Assembly (NCBI RefSeq): GCF_024022995.1
Contig: NZ_CP099582.1
Coordinates: 682,001 to 746,000 of the forward strand
Reading direction: 5' to 3'
DNA: 64,000 bases
Source: Thermococcus aggregans
GTDB taxonomy: Archaea; Methanobacteriota_B; Thermococci; Thermococcales; Thermococcaceae
The stretch's first letter is position 1. Each line of letters opens with the position of its first letter. The notes beneath the pieces were generated by a model, which was not told the DNA's origin, ran no database searches, and saw nothing but the letters and a program-made list of their open reading frames with translations. Of this stretch, positions 18,078-27,770 are shown piece after piece. The translations under genes and the position numbers were made by a program.

Positions 18078-19269
18078 CTCCAAGCTCCTCCACTGGCAGC
18101 TTCATTCTTGACACTGCTATTAAAGTCAGTATTCCCAATATCGGCATAAACGCAAGCTCTGCAAGTGCCAATGCTTCGCTGTATCTTGCTAGGGCTTCCG
18201 TTATGGAGGGGGCAATTGCGTTCGCTGAGTTAGAGATCAATCCCAATGCAAAGGATGCCTTTGGATAAATGCTCTTTGGATAAGTCGCAGGGGCAGAAGT
18301 CCAGAACGCTGGACCGGTACCTTGAAGAGCGCCAATCAGCCACACTGATGCCAATGCTAATGAGTATTTACTTTCGAGCATTGCCCAGGAATAAATACCC
18401 AGTCCAATAAACCCCACTGCGTAGGAGAGCATCATAACCTGAACGATGGCCTTAAATAGCCCTCTTGGGCTTGGATTTTTCTTGGAAAGCTGGAAGCCCA
18501 CATACCCCATAACTATTGACCACAGTGCTTTTGACACATTGAGGTTTGTGCTTAGAGTGGTCACTTGGTCTTTACTCCATCCAGCTTCGTAGCCTAAGGA
18601 AGATGAAAATCCAACTATTGTGAAGATAACCCAAAGCGCGGGAAAGAAAGTAAACCCGAGCACCCAGGTAAACTTCATCTTCCAGATGTTTACTTTTTCT
18701 CCGCCCTCTTTCTTGTGAATTATCTCAAAGTCTTCTGTAAAGAGCCACCATATCAAAAGAACGGCGTACATTATAACAACCGTTATTAAGAAAGCCATCT
18801 TCCACCCAAAGGCACTTACCAGATATTTGGCGCTTATTGATCCAAAGACTCCTCCCCAGAATATACCCGAAAGGATAATACCCTTAGCAAACGGCCGCTC
18901 TGCCACAAAGTAATTGGCTATTTGTGTGCTGAAGAGAGGAACCAGGCTCACGACAAAACCCTGAATAAACCTGAGAAATACAACCAGATACCAGTTCCCC
19001 ACGTAAGGTATTAAGGCTTGTGGAATTGCGGCAAAGCTGAGAGCTATAGCGACGCTTCTCTTGAAGCTTCCTTCGTAAAGTCTCGTATGTCCAAGCAAGA
19101 ACGCTATAAAGAGACCGAATACATATGCCACATGCTGAAGGTCATAGGCCTCAGCGCTTATTCCAAAGTGGGAAATTATGTCTGGCTTTGCAACGCTCAT
19201 CATGCTCAGAGTCCCAAATCCCGCAGTCATAACGAGTGTATCCAATATCACAGACTTCCAGCGCTTCAT
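18067..19269 (-). CDS. major facilitator superfamily transporter
   Basis: A 400-residue MFS transporter with twelve hydrophobic helices. A loop after the second helix (GHTRLYEGSFKR) corresponds to the conserved cytoplasmic loop 2-3 of the superfamily, and helices four and five (LRFIQGFVVSLVPLFSTQIANYF) look typical. The substrate is unknown; no binding motif points to one. ATG 19269 is chosen because AAGGTGAT precedes it; an upstream in-frame start at 19293 would run into the neighbouring GDT1-like gene. It lies ten bases after that gene, likely in one transcript. Confidence 0.8.
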   Translation of the reverse strand: MKRWKSVILDTLVMTAGFGTLSMMSVAKPDIISHFGISAEAYDLQHVAYVFGLFIAFLLGHTRLYEGSFKRSVAIALSFAAIPQALIPYVGNWYLVVFLRFIQGFVVSLVPLFSTQIANYFVAERPFAKGIILSGIFWGGVFGSISAKYLVSAFGWKMAFLITVVIMYAVLLIWWLFTEDFEIIHKKEGGEKVNIWKMKFTWVLGFTFFPALWVIFTIVGFSSSLGYEAGWSKDQVTTLSTNLNVSKALWSIVMGYVGFQLSKKNPSPRGLFKAIVQVMMLSYAVGFIGLGIYSWAMLESKYSLALASVWLIGALQGTGPAFWTSAPATYPKSIYPKASFALGLISNSANAIAPSITEALARYSEALALAELAFMPILGILTLIAVSRMKLPVEELGDEA

Positions 19270-19279
19270 ATTTATCACC

Positions 19280-19543
19280 TTACAGCTTTCCAAAGAGCAT
19301 CAGCACGCCAAAGATGATGAACAAAATGCCAGCTACCTTGTGGACAAGCTCAGCAGGCAAGGTGTCACCTAGTTTGTCTCCCAAAAATGCCCCTATCAAA
19401 TTAACCAACGCTAAACCCAAAATTGCACCCAAAAATGCCTTAGCCCATCCATACTTAGAAGCAAAGGCTATCGTAGCAAGTTGAGTCTTGTCTCCCAATT
19501 CTGCGAGGAATATTGCAACAAAGACGTAAAGGACTTCCTTCAC
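19280..19543 (-). CDS. TMEM165/GDT1 family (UPF0016) half-size cation transporter
   Basis: An 87-residue membrane protein of three helices with the defining motif ELGDKTQLATIAFA near residues 15-28. Full-length GDT1 proteins have two copies of this unit and transport Mn or Ca; single-unit archaeal and bacterial versions probably assemble as dimers. The start is GTG 19543 preceded by GAGGTGAT. It heads the minus-strand run with the MFS gene. Metal specificity cannot be read from the sequence. Confidence 0.85.
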   Translation of the reverse strand: MKEVLYVFVAIFLAELGDKTQLATIAFASKYGWAKAFLGAILGLALVNLIGAFLGDKLGDTLPAELVHKVAGILFIIFGVLMLFGKL

Positions 19544-19631
19544 ACTATCACCTCAGGTCTTCTTTTCATAGAGAGCCCTAGTTGATGCGTTCCAGATTAT
19601 GTAGCTAAATCCTTAAAAAAGATATAGAAAA

Positions 19632-20807
19632 TCAAAGCTCCTCAAGGGCTTTCTTCATTCTCTCCATAGCCTCTACAAGCTGTTCTTTCTTTGTTGCATA
19701 ACTTATTCTGATGTAACCTTCACCATTAGGTCCAAATGCCGTTCCCGGGATAACAACTACTCTCGCTTTCTCCAACAGCCATTCTGCAAACTCCTCGCTC
19801 TTCATTCCAGTATCCTTTATATTGGCAAAGATGTAGAACGCTCCCTTTGGTTCAAATGGCTTGATGTAGGGCATTTCCCTCAAGTACTCTAAGACAAGTT
19901 TTCTTCTCTCTGCGTACTCCCTGCGCATCTCTTCCACAGCTTTCCAGCTTGCCTCCTCTCTAAGAGCTGCAATCCCAGCAACCTGAACAAAGGAGGCAAC
20001 GTTTCCAATGATGTAAGCGTGAAGCTTTATCATGTCCTTTATTATCTCTTCTGGAGCCACTGTAAATCCTAAACGCCATCCAGTCATTGCGAAAGTTTTT
20101 GAAAAACTGTTTGCCAAGACTGTGTTGTCTGGGGCGTATTTCAGCATTGGAATGTGTTTTGCCCCATCATATAAGAAGTGTTCATACGGCTCGTCGCTGA
20201 GAATGTAAATGTTATAGTCTTGAGCAATATCCGCGATAGCCTTTGCAACTTCCTCATCCAACGTAGCGCCGGTAGGATTGTTTGGATAATTAACCACGAT
20301 CATCCTAGTTCTTTTGGTTATAAGTTCAAGAAGTTCATCCGGATCTGGCTGAAAGCCGTTTTCCTCCTTTAAAGGCAACCTAACTGGCTTTGCCTCTGCA
20401 ATTTTTGCATCTTCGACATAACACACAAAAGCAGGGTCTGGAATTATTACCTCATCACCGCTTTCCAACAGGGTTTCAAAGGCTAAATAAGTTGCTTCGT
20501 AAGCTCCAGCCGTTATGATTACCCTTTCTGGCGGAATTTCCAAGTTATAGTGATTTTTGTAGTACTCTGAGACAGCTTCTCTAAGCTCCGGAATTCCTGC
20601 GTTTGGTGTGTAGTGAGTCCATCCCTCATCAAGGGCTCTTTTTGCAGCTTCCTTTATATTTTGGGGAGTGTCGAAGTCGGGTTCACCTATTCCAAGGGAA
20701 ATAACGTTTTCCATCTTCGAGGCTCTTTCAAAGAGTTCTCTAATCTTTGATCTCTGGATAAGGTTTATACGGCTTGCAACGAAATATTTATGCTTTTTAT
20801 AACGCAT
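19632..20807 (-). CDS. class I/II pyridoxal-phosphate aminotransferase (aromatic/aspartate type)
   Basis: A 391-residue fold-type I aminotransferase. Landmarks are VISLGIGEPDFDTP, HYTPNAGIPELREAV, NYPNNPTGATLDEE, the SDEPYEHFLYDG segment, the PLP lysine in NSFSKTFAMTGWRLG and an Arg near the C-terminus (YIRISYA) for the substrate carboxylate. Thermococcus enzymes of this kind transaminate aromatic amino acids, Asp or Ala with 2-oxoglutarate; peptide-fermenting archaea use them to feed 2-oxo acids to ferredoxin oxidoreductases such as those at 57-63 kb. GGAGGGATG precedes ATG 20807. The substrate class is a family-based guess. The gene is monocistronic. Confidence 0.9.
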   Translation of the reverse strand: MRYKKHKYFVASRINLIQRSKIRELFERASKMENVISLGIGEPDFDTPQNIKEAAKRALDEGWTHYTPNAGIPELREAVSEYYKNHYNLEIPPERVIITAGAYEATYLAFETLLESGDEVIIPDPAFVCYVEDAKIAEAKPVRLPLKEENGFQPDPDELLELITKRTRMIVVNYPNNPTGATLDEEVAKAIADIAQDYNIYILSDEPYEHFLYDGAKHIPMLKYAPDNTVLANSFSKTFAMTGWRLGFTVAPEEIIKDMIKLHAYIIGNVASFVQVAGIAALREEASWKAVEEMRREYAERRKLVLEYLREMPYIKPFEPKGAFYIFANIKDTGMKSEEFAEWLLEKARVVVIPGTAFGPNGEGYIRISYATKKEQLVEAMERMKKALEEL

Positions 20808-20941
20808 GATTCATCCCTCCAAGAGCATTTTATGAGTGATGTCAGATTCTTATAAACTTATCGAGAGAAAAGTTCCAAAATTTGGCACAAATCATAAACA
20901 TTCTTCGAAATTCTAACAAAAAATACGCAATTAAGTCGACA

Positions 20942-21364
20942 TCAACGGACATCAACTAAAGCAGCCTTTTCAAAGAGTTTCTTAACGTATTCCTTTTCAC
21001 AGTCTCCGAACGGAATTTCCTTAGCAGGTATCTTTGAGAGCAGTTCGTGGAGATCTTTTTCTGCATTCTCTCCAAATGCCACTATGAAGTTCTCTCCCTT
21101 TTTTGCTCCAACAGCTTCAATAGCATCTTTGATCTGAAGTGTTCCGCTTGCCCTAAGAAGTATCTCGCCCTTAATCGTTTTTGCTTTGTTTGTACTCCTT
21201 TCAAACGACCTTAATGCTAATATCGTGGAAAAAACTGCATGTTCCCAACATTCTAGGTTTAATATCTGGACGTTATCTGGAAGAATTTCAAAAATATTTG
21301 ATGTATCTTCGAGTAGAATCCTTGCAACTGCGATTTTAATTGTGCCGTAGTTTAATACCTTCAT
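20942..21364 (-). CDS. cgi121: KEOPS complex subunit Cgi121
   Basis: A 140-residue protein matching archaeal Cgi121, the tRNA-binding subunit of KEOPS, which makes N6-threonylcarbamoyl-adenosine at tRNA position 37. Family features are the GEILLRASGTLQIKDAIEAVGAKKG block and the FIVAFGE strand. GGGGAGAT precedes ATG 21364. The gene stands alone between a 134-base AT-rich gap and the divergent ftsZ locus. Another KEOPS subunit, Pcc1, is encoded at 29.8-30.1 kb, so the complex's genes are dispersed here as in most archaea. Confidence 0.88.
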   Translation of the reverse strand: MKVLNYGTIKIAVARILLEDTSNIFEILPDNVQILNLECWEHAVFSTILALRSFERSTNKAKTIKGEILLRASGTLQIKDAIEAVGAKKGENFIVAFGENAEKDLHELLSKIPAKEIPFGDCEKEYVKKLFEKAALVDVR

Positions 21365-21572
21365 TTTATCTCCCCAAGCTTATTGATTTGTTGTTTATTA
21401 AATTTTTTGCTTATACAGAATTGGGTATCCAGTAACAATATTTTAATCATCGCATAAGTTTTCTAAAAATTTTTTGAAATTAATAATACGTCAATATTAA
21501 AACAGAGGCAAAAAGTATTTAACTAATTAAAACCAAACTCACTGTAGATGCAGTCGTGTAATGGTGGGCAGA

Positions 21573-21764
21573 ATGGCGAAGATGAGAATCATTAGTGTTC
21601 AGTTGCCGCAAGGACTCATAAACGCCCTTGATGTCTTAGTCAAAAGAGGGGTATATCCCAACAGAAGCGAAGCAATTCGAGAAGCTATCAGGGAACTCAT
21701 AAAGAAAGAGTTGTATACGACAGAAGCAGAGGAGAAAGAACTCCCAGAGTACGTGGTCGAATAA
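21573..21764 (+). CDS. cdrS: ribbon-helix-helix regulator (CdrS-like) upstream of ftsZ
   Basis: A 63-residue ribbon-helix-helix (CopG-type) DNA-binding protein. The beta-strand [19 protein letters not shown] and the helices [18 protein letters not shown] are standard. Its position 20 bases before ftsZ matches the conserved euryarchaeal cdrS-ftsZ2 pair, in which CdrS of haloarchaea regulates cell-division genes; orthology is inferred from size and neighbourhood. ATG 21573 is preferred because GGTGG lies a few bases upstream, with ATG 21561 as an alternative. The 200 bases upstream are AT-rich. Confidence 0.8.
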   Translation: MAKMRIISVQLPQGLINALDVLVKRGVYPNRSEAIREAIRELIKKELYTTEAEEKELPEYVVE

Positions 21765-21784
21765 GGATAGTGGGGGGTATTGAG

Positions 21785-23032
21785 ATGGTGTTTAAACTGC
21801 TGGAACAAGCCGGTATTAATTTGGATATGAATAACAACGATAGCAAAGCACAAGAAGCTTTCAGTGATTTGGAAATGTCAAAATCATTCATTAAAATAGC
21901 AATCATAGGCGTTGGAGGTTCTGGGAACAATACAATAACAAGGCTGTATGAACTGGGCGTTGAGGGGGCAGAGTTAATAGCTATGAATACGGATGCACAG
22001 CATCTTTCAAGAACTAAAGCTCACAAGAAAATCCTCCTCGGGAAGAACATTACTCACGGAAAGGGCTCAGGGGGAGATCCAAGAATTGGTTATTTGGCTG
22101 CAGAAGCTAGTAGAGATGAAATAGCAGAGGCTGTTAGGGACGTAGATCTCGTGTTCATAACCGCTGGTATGGGTAATGGAACCGGAACAGGAGCAGCGCC
22201 TGTTGTTGCTAAGGTAATAAAGGAGGAGGCAAGAAACTCCGGAAGAATTCAAGAACCTCTTGTTGTGAGTGTTGTCACTTATCCTTTCAAGAATGAGGGA
22301 ACAAGGAGACTCGAAAAAGCAAAGGCAGGTATACAAGCCCTTCTAAAGTATTCAGACACAGTTGTAATAATAGAAAACGATAAGCTTCTTGAATTAGTAC
22401 CTAAGCTTCCAATTAGTGCGGCTTTTAGGTTTGCCGATGAGATAATAGCGAGAATGGTTAAAGGCATAACAGAAACAATAATGCTTCCTTCAATGGTAAA
22501 TATAGATTTTGCAGATGTCTACAGCGTCATGAAAAACGGTGGAGCTGCGTTAATTGGAATAGGAGAAAGCGATTCAAACAGGAGAGCCGTTGATGCCATA
22601 AATAACGCCTTAAACAATAAAATGCTCGAAGTGGAGTTTGGAAGTGGGGAAGCTGCTCTAGTGCACTTTACCGTCGGTCCGGATGTCAGCCTTGGTGAAA
22701 TAAACGATGCTATGCAGATTGTATATGAGAAGCTTGGAGCAAAGTCAGAGATAAAATGGGGAGCAAGGATAGACAAGGATCTTGGAAAAGTAGTCAGAGC
22801 AATGGTCATTATGACTGGGGTAAAGTCTCCGCACATTCTCAGCAGTGAAGTTGATGCATTAACAACGGAAGACAATGTGATAATCTCAAACCCAATAAAT
22901 AGAAGAATAAGCAAGGATTCAGAAATTGAAAACCTATTCGATGGAGTTTCAAGGAAGAAAAAAGCAAACGTGATTATTAATCCCGAAATTGAGAGAATAG
23001 TGAAAGGAGCTGTAGATTACGACTTAAGTTAA
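21785..23032 (+). CDS. ftsZ: cell division GTPase FtsZ
   Basis: A 415-residue tubulin-like GTPase that assembles the division ring. Nucleotide-contact loops are visible: [22 protein letters not shown], the tubulin signature [16 protein letters not shown], and NIDFADV near the GTPase synergy loop. The first 40 residues form a variable tail, and the last 60 are charged and probably disordered. ATG 21785 has TGGGGGGT just upstream. Linkage to the RHH gene suggests the FtsZ2 branch, though phylogeny would be needed to decide. Confidence 0.95.
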   Translation: MVFKLLEQAGINLDMNNNDSKAQEAFSDLEMSKSFIKIAIIGVGGSGNNTITRLYELGVEGAELIAMNTDAQHLSRTKAHKKILLGKNITHGKGSGGDPRIGYLAAEASRDEIAEAVRDVDLVFITAGMGNGTGTGAAPVVAKVIKEEARNSGRIQEPLVVSVVTYPFKNEGTRRLEKAKAGIQALLKYSDTVVIIENDKLLELVPKLPISAAFRFADEIIARMVKGITETIMLPSMVNIDFADVYSVMKNGGAALIGIGESDSNRRAVDAINNALNNKMLEVEFGSGEAALVHFTVGPDVSLGEINDAMQIVYEKLGAKSEIKWGARIDKDLGKVVRAMVIMTGVKSPHILSSEVDALTTEDNVIISNPINRRISKDSEIENLFDGVSRKKKANVIINPEIERIVKGAVDYDLS

Positions 23033-23115
23033 ATCCTTTTACCATATAATCATCTCCTTTATAATAATCAACAGAAAGAGTAAAATCAGAGTGTTAAAAT
23101 CAGAACTCGCTAAAA

Positions 23116-23571
23116 TCACTTACAGAATAGTTCTACTATTCTTTGGATTATTTTACTTGTTTTAGCCACATCTGTTTTGTATGCATAGGGTATTCTAATG
23201 ACATCAGCTTCAATACCGTGTTTTTTGAGTTCTTCCTTAAGGGCACATATATCGAAGTTTTGGTCAGGTCCAAGGGCAATAATATCTGGTTTAAGCTTTT
23301 TAACAAGTTCGAAACTTATGTGATCGGGTTCACCGATTACAACCTCATCTACCATTTTGAGTGCTTTTAACAGCTCAGCCCTCTCATACATAGAGTTTAT
23401 CGGAGGTCTGCCTTTCCTCCGTTTTACTGTCTCATCGTGGGCAACTATTACTATGAGCTCATCACCCATTTCCTTTGCCTTTTTAAGAAAGTGAACATGC
23501 CCAACATGGAGAATATCAAACACTCCCCCAACAACAACTCTTATCTTTTTCTTTTCCTTTGTTTCATTCAT
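23116..23571 (-). CDS. ribL: archaeal FAD synthase (RibL), cytidylyltransferase family
   Basis: A 151-residue nucleotidyltransferase with [18 protein letters not shown] (the HxGH motif), the RKGRPP segment and a C-terminal KTSKIIQRI block equivalent to the TSxI motif. The archaeal RibL type makes FAD from FMN and ATP; related enzymes act on glycerol-3-phosphate or phosphopantetheine, so assignment rests on overall resemblance to Methanocaldococcus RibL. ATG 23571 overlaps the stop of the preceding PUA gene (ATGA), so the two are coupled. It is the last gene of a three-gene minus-strand run with the PUA and HTH proteins. Confidence 0.8.
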   Translation of the reverse strand: MNETKEKKKIRVVVGGVFDILHVGHVHFLKKAKEMGDELIVIVAHDETVKRRKGRPPINSMYERAELLKALKMVDEVVIGEPDHISFELVKKLKPDIIALGPDQNFDICALKEELKKHGIEADVIRIPYAYKTDVAKTSKIIQRIVELFCK

Positions 23572-24080
23572 ACTGCAGTCAACTCCCAGATTTTATCTTT
23601 TGCGTGGTGTATTACTTTTACTGCCTTTCCTCTCTTTTTCTCTTTCATGCTTTTTCCATCCATCAGTGCAATCCCGATTGCCAACGGCCTTCCATATTCC
23701 TCTTCTACCACAAACACAAAATCTCCTTCTTTTATTTCCTCATCTGCATCTACTATGCCTGGAGCCATTACATCGGCACCGTTCAATATATACGGTACTG
23801 CCCCTTTATCTACAACAACTCTGCGCTTCCATTTCCTTAAGTCTTCCTTGTCAGAAAGCTCGTATAGAGTTATAACAAGCGGAAATATAAGCCCTTCCCG
23901 CCGTATAAACCGAGGCTTTCCATTAACAAACAAAATCTGGGTAGTTTTGTCAAATTCGCCTACTAAAACCTGATCGTTCTTTGATATTAACTTCTCAGCA
24001 ACTTCTTCTCCAAATATTTTAGCCATTTCGCTTATTATTTTCTTAACTTCTTTTTTGCTGAGAGGATGTTTTATTTTCAT
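23568..24080 (-). CDS. PUA-domain RNA-binding protein (MCT-1-like)
   Basis: A 170-residue protein with an N-terminal pre-PUA region of about 80 residues ([15 protein letters not shown]) and a C-terminal PUA domain of about 80 ([23 protein letters not shown]...[13 protein letters not shown]). This arrangement matches archaeal homologues of MCT-1, which in eukaryotes works with DENR in ribosome recycling and re-initiation; the archaeal role is unproven. ATG 24080 is chosen with GAGGTG ahead of it; upstream in-frame TTG codons would extend into the HTH gene. The gene overlaps ribL by four bases. Confidence 0.8.
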   Translation of the reverse strand: MKIKHPLSKKEVKKIISEMAKIFGEEVAEKLISKNDQVLVGEFDKTTQILFVNGKPRFIRREGLIFPLVITLYELSDKEDLRKWKRRVVVDKGAVPYILNGADVMAPGIVDADEEIKEGDFVFVVEEEYGRPLAIGIALMDGKSMKEKKRGKAVKVIHHAKDKIWELTAV

Positions 24081-24090
24081 CCCTAGCACC

Positions 24091-24690
24091 TCACTCAACA
24101 AGTTTTTTGATTTCTTCAGGTAGCAGTTCTCCCTTTAAGGTCAACGCAACGTGAATTAAACTTTTCAAGGCATCGGCTTTAGTGTCAGCCCATGTAACAA
24201 TTACAAGATCGCCATTTTCAATGGGAAGTTTTTTAAGATCCTCGGAGAGTTTGGGAAGAGTCTCCTTTAAAGGTCTTCTATCCTCCGGAAAGATTATTTC
24301 ATTATCCTGGACTACTAAAATCATGGCTCCTCGCGCAAAAAATCGAATTGCTTCGTCCCTGAGCTCTATGCTCTTAAATTCTGGGGGATTTTTCACAACA
24401 AGTGCATAAGTTACAAAACCATCGAGAGGAGTCGCTTCCAAAGGTTCCGAGAACAATCTTGATATCTCCTTTACGACTTCAGCGCCTTTTTCGCTTAAAG
24501 AATGTCCTTTTTGCTGGGATTCAACCAATCCAATTGAAGAAAGTTTCTTTAAGAGCGTTCTAACAGTTCCCTCTCCAAGATTTAACTCTTCAGAAATCTG
24601 TTTTCGTCCTTTAGGTGTTTTTAACAAGAAAAGCACGACCACAACATCTTCAATTTCAAATTCTGGATATGCACCTCGCTTCCAATCCAT
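24091..24690 (-). CDS. winged-helix DUF4443 protein, putative transcription regulator
   Basis: A 199-residue protein. Residues 10-75 form a winged helix-turn-helix (GRKQISEELNLGEGTVRTLLKKLSSIGLVESQQKGHSLSEKG). Residues 85-190 are a DUF4443-type domain of mixed strands and helices, possibly binding a small molecule, with GDLVIVTWADTKADALKSLIH as its best conserved block. AGGTG precedes ATG 24690. It opens the run HTH-PUA-ribL, so it might regulate riboflavin or translation-linked genes, but that is guesswork. Confidence 0.75.
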   Translation of the reverse strand: MDWKRGAYPEFEIEDVVVVLFLLKTPKGRKQISEELNLGEGTVRTLLKKLSSIGLVESQQKGHSLSEKGAEVVKEISRLFSEPLEATPLDGFVTYALVVKNPPEFKSIELRDEAIRFFARGAMILVVQDNEIIFPEDRRPLKETLPKLSEDLKKLPIENGDLVIVTWADTKADALKSLIHVALTLKGELLPEEIKKLVE

Positions 24691-24738
24691 TTTTTCACCT
24701 CTGCTTTTGATTTAATGGCAAAATATAAAAACTTTAAG

Positions 24739-25881
24739 CTAATCGACGAAAGGATGTCCGTTCCAAAGCTCCTTAATTTCTCTTGTAGCATCGGGGTAAA
24801 CTCGCTTAAATGTAATCCTCCAGTAGCCTTGGGGAGTTTCTTCTATGTCCTCTATGTGAATCTTTAATCCTAAACGTTCAAAGTGAGACACCATTTTATA
24901 AGCAGTTTCTACGTGCTTTACTCTTACCGTGAAAACCTCTGCTATTTCTTCTCCAGCAACGACATCCCATATACTTTCCACAAAGGGCTGTAGGAGAGCC
25001 CTTCCCAAAGCACTTGCGTATTTTTCAAATTCCTCATCTCTTATTCTTTTTTCAGCTAAATAAAAAGCGAGCCGCTTTATTCTCTGCATAAAGTACCCAT
25101 GTGGAAGGTCGAAAAATATTTTCGAGCCAATTTTGATATCGTTGATGTTCGCATAAGGGGTCACGTATTTTACAATTTTTTTCATATCTGGGCTTTTCAT
25201 TACTATTCCTTCTCGCTTTTCTTTACTTAGCCTTTCTATAAGCTCCCTGAGGTCGTTGATTTTGGATATATCATATAACCCAAACACTTCAACACTTGGA
25301 ATTCCGTATTCTTCCGCAATCTTGAGTCTCTCCTCTACAGGAAGAGACTGTCCAGTTTTCTTTTCTTGGATATCAAAAAGAAAGAACTCTATGTCCTCCT
25401 TTACATAGGGCGGCCCCTCAACAAGGTAGGGACTTTCAGGCCCCGCCATTTCTCCGCAGAGAACCAAGTTGGGATAATCCTTAAAGAATTCCATGTTTAC
25501 AAAATCTTCAATCCGTTCCGTTGTAAAAGGACATACAAAACCACCTCTAGTAAAGGCGAAAACTCTACCATTAATCTGGGCAACCCTTACGTTGTATCCA
25601 TCAACTTTTTCCTCCACATAGAACGGCTTTCTCTTGAATACCCGTTTTATTCCGTTTTCCAGATGAACTACTCTCTTTATATGGGGAAAGCCAAGTATTA
25701 TGTTGTGAGAGTCAAAAACCACAGTTCCCCTCCTTAAGCTTCCGGCAGAATCTTTAAATCTAAGGTACCTTATCCCTTCAAACTCGTCCTCGACTATACC
25801 CCCTTTACTTTCCAGTATTTCAATACGCTCCCGACTAATGCCCAACTCAAGAAGAAGATTTTTGAAATGTGAGCTCACCAT
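24739..25881 (-). CDS. ATP-dependent RNA ligase, Rnl3 family
   Basis: A 380-residue nucleotidyltransferase-type RNA ligase. The adenylated lysine is Lys92 in EEKVDGYNVR (motif I). Also visible are the motif IIIa/IV-like segments EFFLFDIQEK and REGIVMKSPD, and motif V KIVKYV. The last 130 residues form the helical dimerisation and C-terminal domains typical of Rnl3 enzymes such as Pyrococcus Pab1020. These proteins ligate or circularise single-stranded RNA in vitro; substrates in the cell are debated. ATG 25881 is used; the start is uncertain by a codon. A TATA-like CCTATAAACC near 25916-25922 gives a very short leader, so it has its own promoter. Confidence 0.9.
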   Translation of the reverse strand: MVSSHFKNLLLELGISRERIEILESKGGIVEDEFEGIRYLRFKDSAGSLRRGTVVFDSHNIILGFPHIKRVVHLENGIKRVFKRKPFYVEEKVDGYNVRVAQINGRVFAFTRGGFVCPFTTERIEDFVNMEFFKDYPNLVLCGEMAGPESPYLVEGPPYVKEDIEFFLFDIQEKKTGQSLPVEERLKIAEEYGIPSVEVFGLYDISKINDLRELIERLSKEKREGIVMKSPDMKKIVKYVTPYANINDIKIGSKIFFDLPHGYFMQRIKRLAFYLAEKRIRDEEFEKYASALGRALLQPFVESIWDVVAGEEIAEVFTVRVKHVETAYKMVSHFERLGLKIHIEDIEETPQGYWRITFKRVYPDATREIKELWNGHPFVD

Positions 25882-25985
25882 CCCCAGCACCAGTATATTC
25901 TCAAGCTTTGGGGTTTATAGGTTTTTGGCACTCCAACAGCTTGGAATCTCAACAATGGGCAAAAACTAATAAAAAAGAAGTAAAC

Positions 25986-26711
25986 TCAACTCTTCAAAAA
26001 TGACTCAACCAAGTTCCTTGTTTCTTTTAGGGCTTCCAGTGGGATTCCTTTTGGAAGACCACCGATTTCACCTTTCACATCCTTCAAAACACCTTCTCCC
26101 GCTCCCAAGAACATTCCCTCACTCGTTATTCCTCTAAAGTTCACTGGGGGCAGAAGGGCTACCGCAACTCTATGCCCTTCCTTAACGCTCAAATCGTTTG
26201 TAACTACCGTAACGGCCCTATCGCCTATGTTAACATTGCATACGAGGAGCTTATCCGCGTTTGGGTGTTTGCCAGCGCTCATGACTTCGCCCACTTTTAT
26301 GTCCACGGCAATGACGGGATCGTTTATCTTACCTAAGGCCAGCCTCTTATCGAGGTTAAGAATCGTGTTCAAGAAAAAGCGGACCTTGGCAACGCTTTCC
26401 TCGACCTTTTCCCTCTCGTTTTTGTCGGCAAGTTCGAGGAACTTAACGTACCAATCTTCACCGCCCAGCGCCTCGATTATTCCCAAGGCTTTTTCCTTCA
26501 GCTCCTTCATCTGGGGCGTATCGATTAACTCTTGAGGCTCCAGATAGGAGTAGCGTAACGCCTGAATCTCTGGGATCATCTCTTTTGCTAACTTTATTAC
26601 CTTCTTTTTGTCCCACTTACCCTTAAATTTAGCACCTTCAATAGTTTTCAAGAACAGCTCAACTGCTTTCTCAGCAACCAGTAGCCTGTAATCTTTACTC
26701 GTGTCCCACAT
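25986..26711 (-). CDS. tRNA-binding (TRBD) domain protein with helical N-terminus
   Basis: A 241-residue protein. Residues 1-125 are helical and rich in charged residues. Residues 130-235 form a TRBD/Trbp111-type OB fold ([40 protein letters not shown]...[10 protein letters not shown]-like, then [14 protein letters not shown]), the module found in Trbp111, EMAPII and the C-terminus of methionyl- and phenylalanyl-tRNA synthetases. It probably binds structured RNA such as tRNA. ATG 26711 has GGGTGAGG upstream and overlaps the end of the preceding gene by 17 bases. Placement at the tail of an RNA-processing gene row supports an RNA role. Confidence 0.85.
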   Translation of the reverse strand: MWDTSKDYRLLVAEKAVELFLKTIEGAKFKGKWDKKKVIKLAKEMIPEIQALRYSYLEPQELIDTPQMKELKEKALGIIEALGGEDWYVKFLELADKNEREKVEESVAKVRFFLNTILNLDKRLALGKINDPVIAVDIKVGEVMSAGKHPNADKLLVCNVNIGDRAVTVVTNDLSVKEGHRVAVALLPPVNFRGITSEGMFLGAGEGVLKDVKGEIGGLPKGIPLEALKETRNLVESFLKS

Positions 26712-27765
26712 TTTCCTCACCCTCAATCGCTTTTAAAACATCTCTCTTAATATTTTCGTCCGAAATCGCCTCGGCAACCGTAATTGCCTTGAGCTTCTCA
26801 CCTCTTTTTGCATAAGTTAAAGCAATCTTTTCAAAAACTCTAGATGCTATTCTCTCATTCGAAATTATCGCTCCTACAGTTAAAGCCTCTTCGAGTTGCC
26901 CTATTTTCAGGAATTTTAGTGCAATTTTTTCCAACTTTTCATCGTTTGGCTTTATTTTTCTCTCTGCGGTCATTCTAAATGCGTCTTCAACAATGCCCTT
27001 TGCCAGACCTCTTTTGTCGTGGAGAAAGAGCCAGTACGCTATCTCCAAGAGCGCCAAGACTTTTTCTTCATCTGGCAGATATTTGATCACAAACACCGCA
27101 TTGTCAACATCCCTTCTCTCAAGGAACTCAGAAACGAGCTTGCTACCTTTTTCAAGTGCCATCTCTATTAATGATGCCTTCTTTTTTAGTTCTTGGGCAC
27201 TTAAATGTCGCTTTATGTCTTCATAAATTTCTGCAGCAAGTTCATAGAATTCCTTGGCTTCAAAGGAGCGTATCTTTTCAGCGCTTTCCCGAATCTGCTC
27301 GGCTAAGCGATATAAAAACGCTAGAACCTTTGAGTACGGTTCAGAAGACCTTTGAGCACTTTCATATGCTATATTGTAATAGTAAAAGGCGTCGCTAACC
27401 TTCCCTGCAAGCGCCATGTAATACGCGAGGTAGCCGTAACCCTGGGCCTTCCATAGGGAATAGTCAATAGCCCTAACAACTTGGTGAGCCTTTTTGAAGA
27501 AGTATTCCCCTTTTTTGTCGCCGGTAATGGAGAGAGTATACCCAATTAACGCCAATGCCCTTGCCTTTTCCAAAAGTCCCTCAAAAGAGTCAACTATTTC
27601 AAGCATCCTCCCCAGTACTGCCTCCCTGTACTCATTCTCTTCCACATATTGATAGATGAAAGAGAGAGCCTCAAGCCTTGAGAAGAGGTCATCAATTCGA
27701 AGGGCAAGTTCAAGAGCACTTGAAAAGTCTCCTTTTTGTAGAAGGTCTGAGATGTCGTCCATCAT
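26695..27765 (-). CDS. all-helical repeat protein, uncharacterised
   Basis: A 356-residue soluble protein made of about ten to twelve helical hairpins resembling TPR or HEAT units. Recurrent patterns include [55 protein letters not shown] and [17 protein letters not shown], where a small residue pair and an aromatic recur at TPR-like spacing. No catalytic motif is apparent, so a scaffold role is likely. ATG 27765 is preferred with GGTGAT just upstream. It lies between the zinc-binding protein and the TRBD protein, with four-base or longer overlaps on both sides, so all three are co-translated. I do not recognise the family. Confidence 0.75.
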   Translation of the reverse strand: MMDDISDLLQKGDFSSALELALRIDDLFSRLEALSFIYQYVEENEYREAVLGRMLEIVDSFEGLLEKARALALIGYTLSITGDKKGEYFFKKAHQVVRAIDYSLWKAQGYGYLAYYMALAGKVSDAFYYYNIAYESAQRSSEPYSKVLAFLYRLAEQIRESAEKIRSFEAKEFYELAAEIYEDIKRHLSAQELKKKASLIEMALEKGSKLVSEFLERRDVDNAVFVIKYLPDEEKVLALLEIAYWLFLHDKRGLAKGIVEDAFRMTAERKIKPNDEKLEKIALKFLKIGQLEEALTVGAIISNERIASRVFEKIALTYAKRGEKLKAITVAEAISDENIKRDVLKAIEGEENVGHE

Positions 27766-27770
27766 AAATA

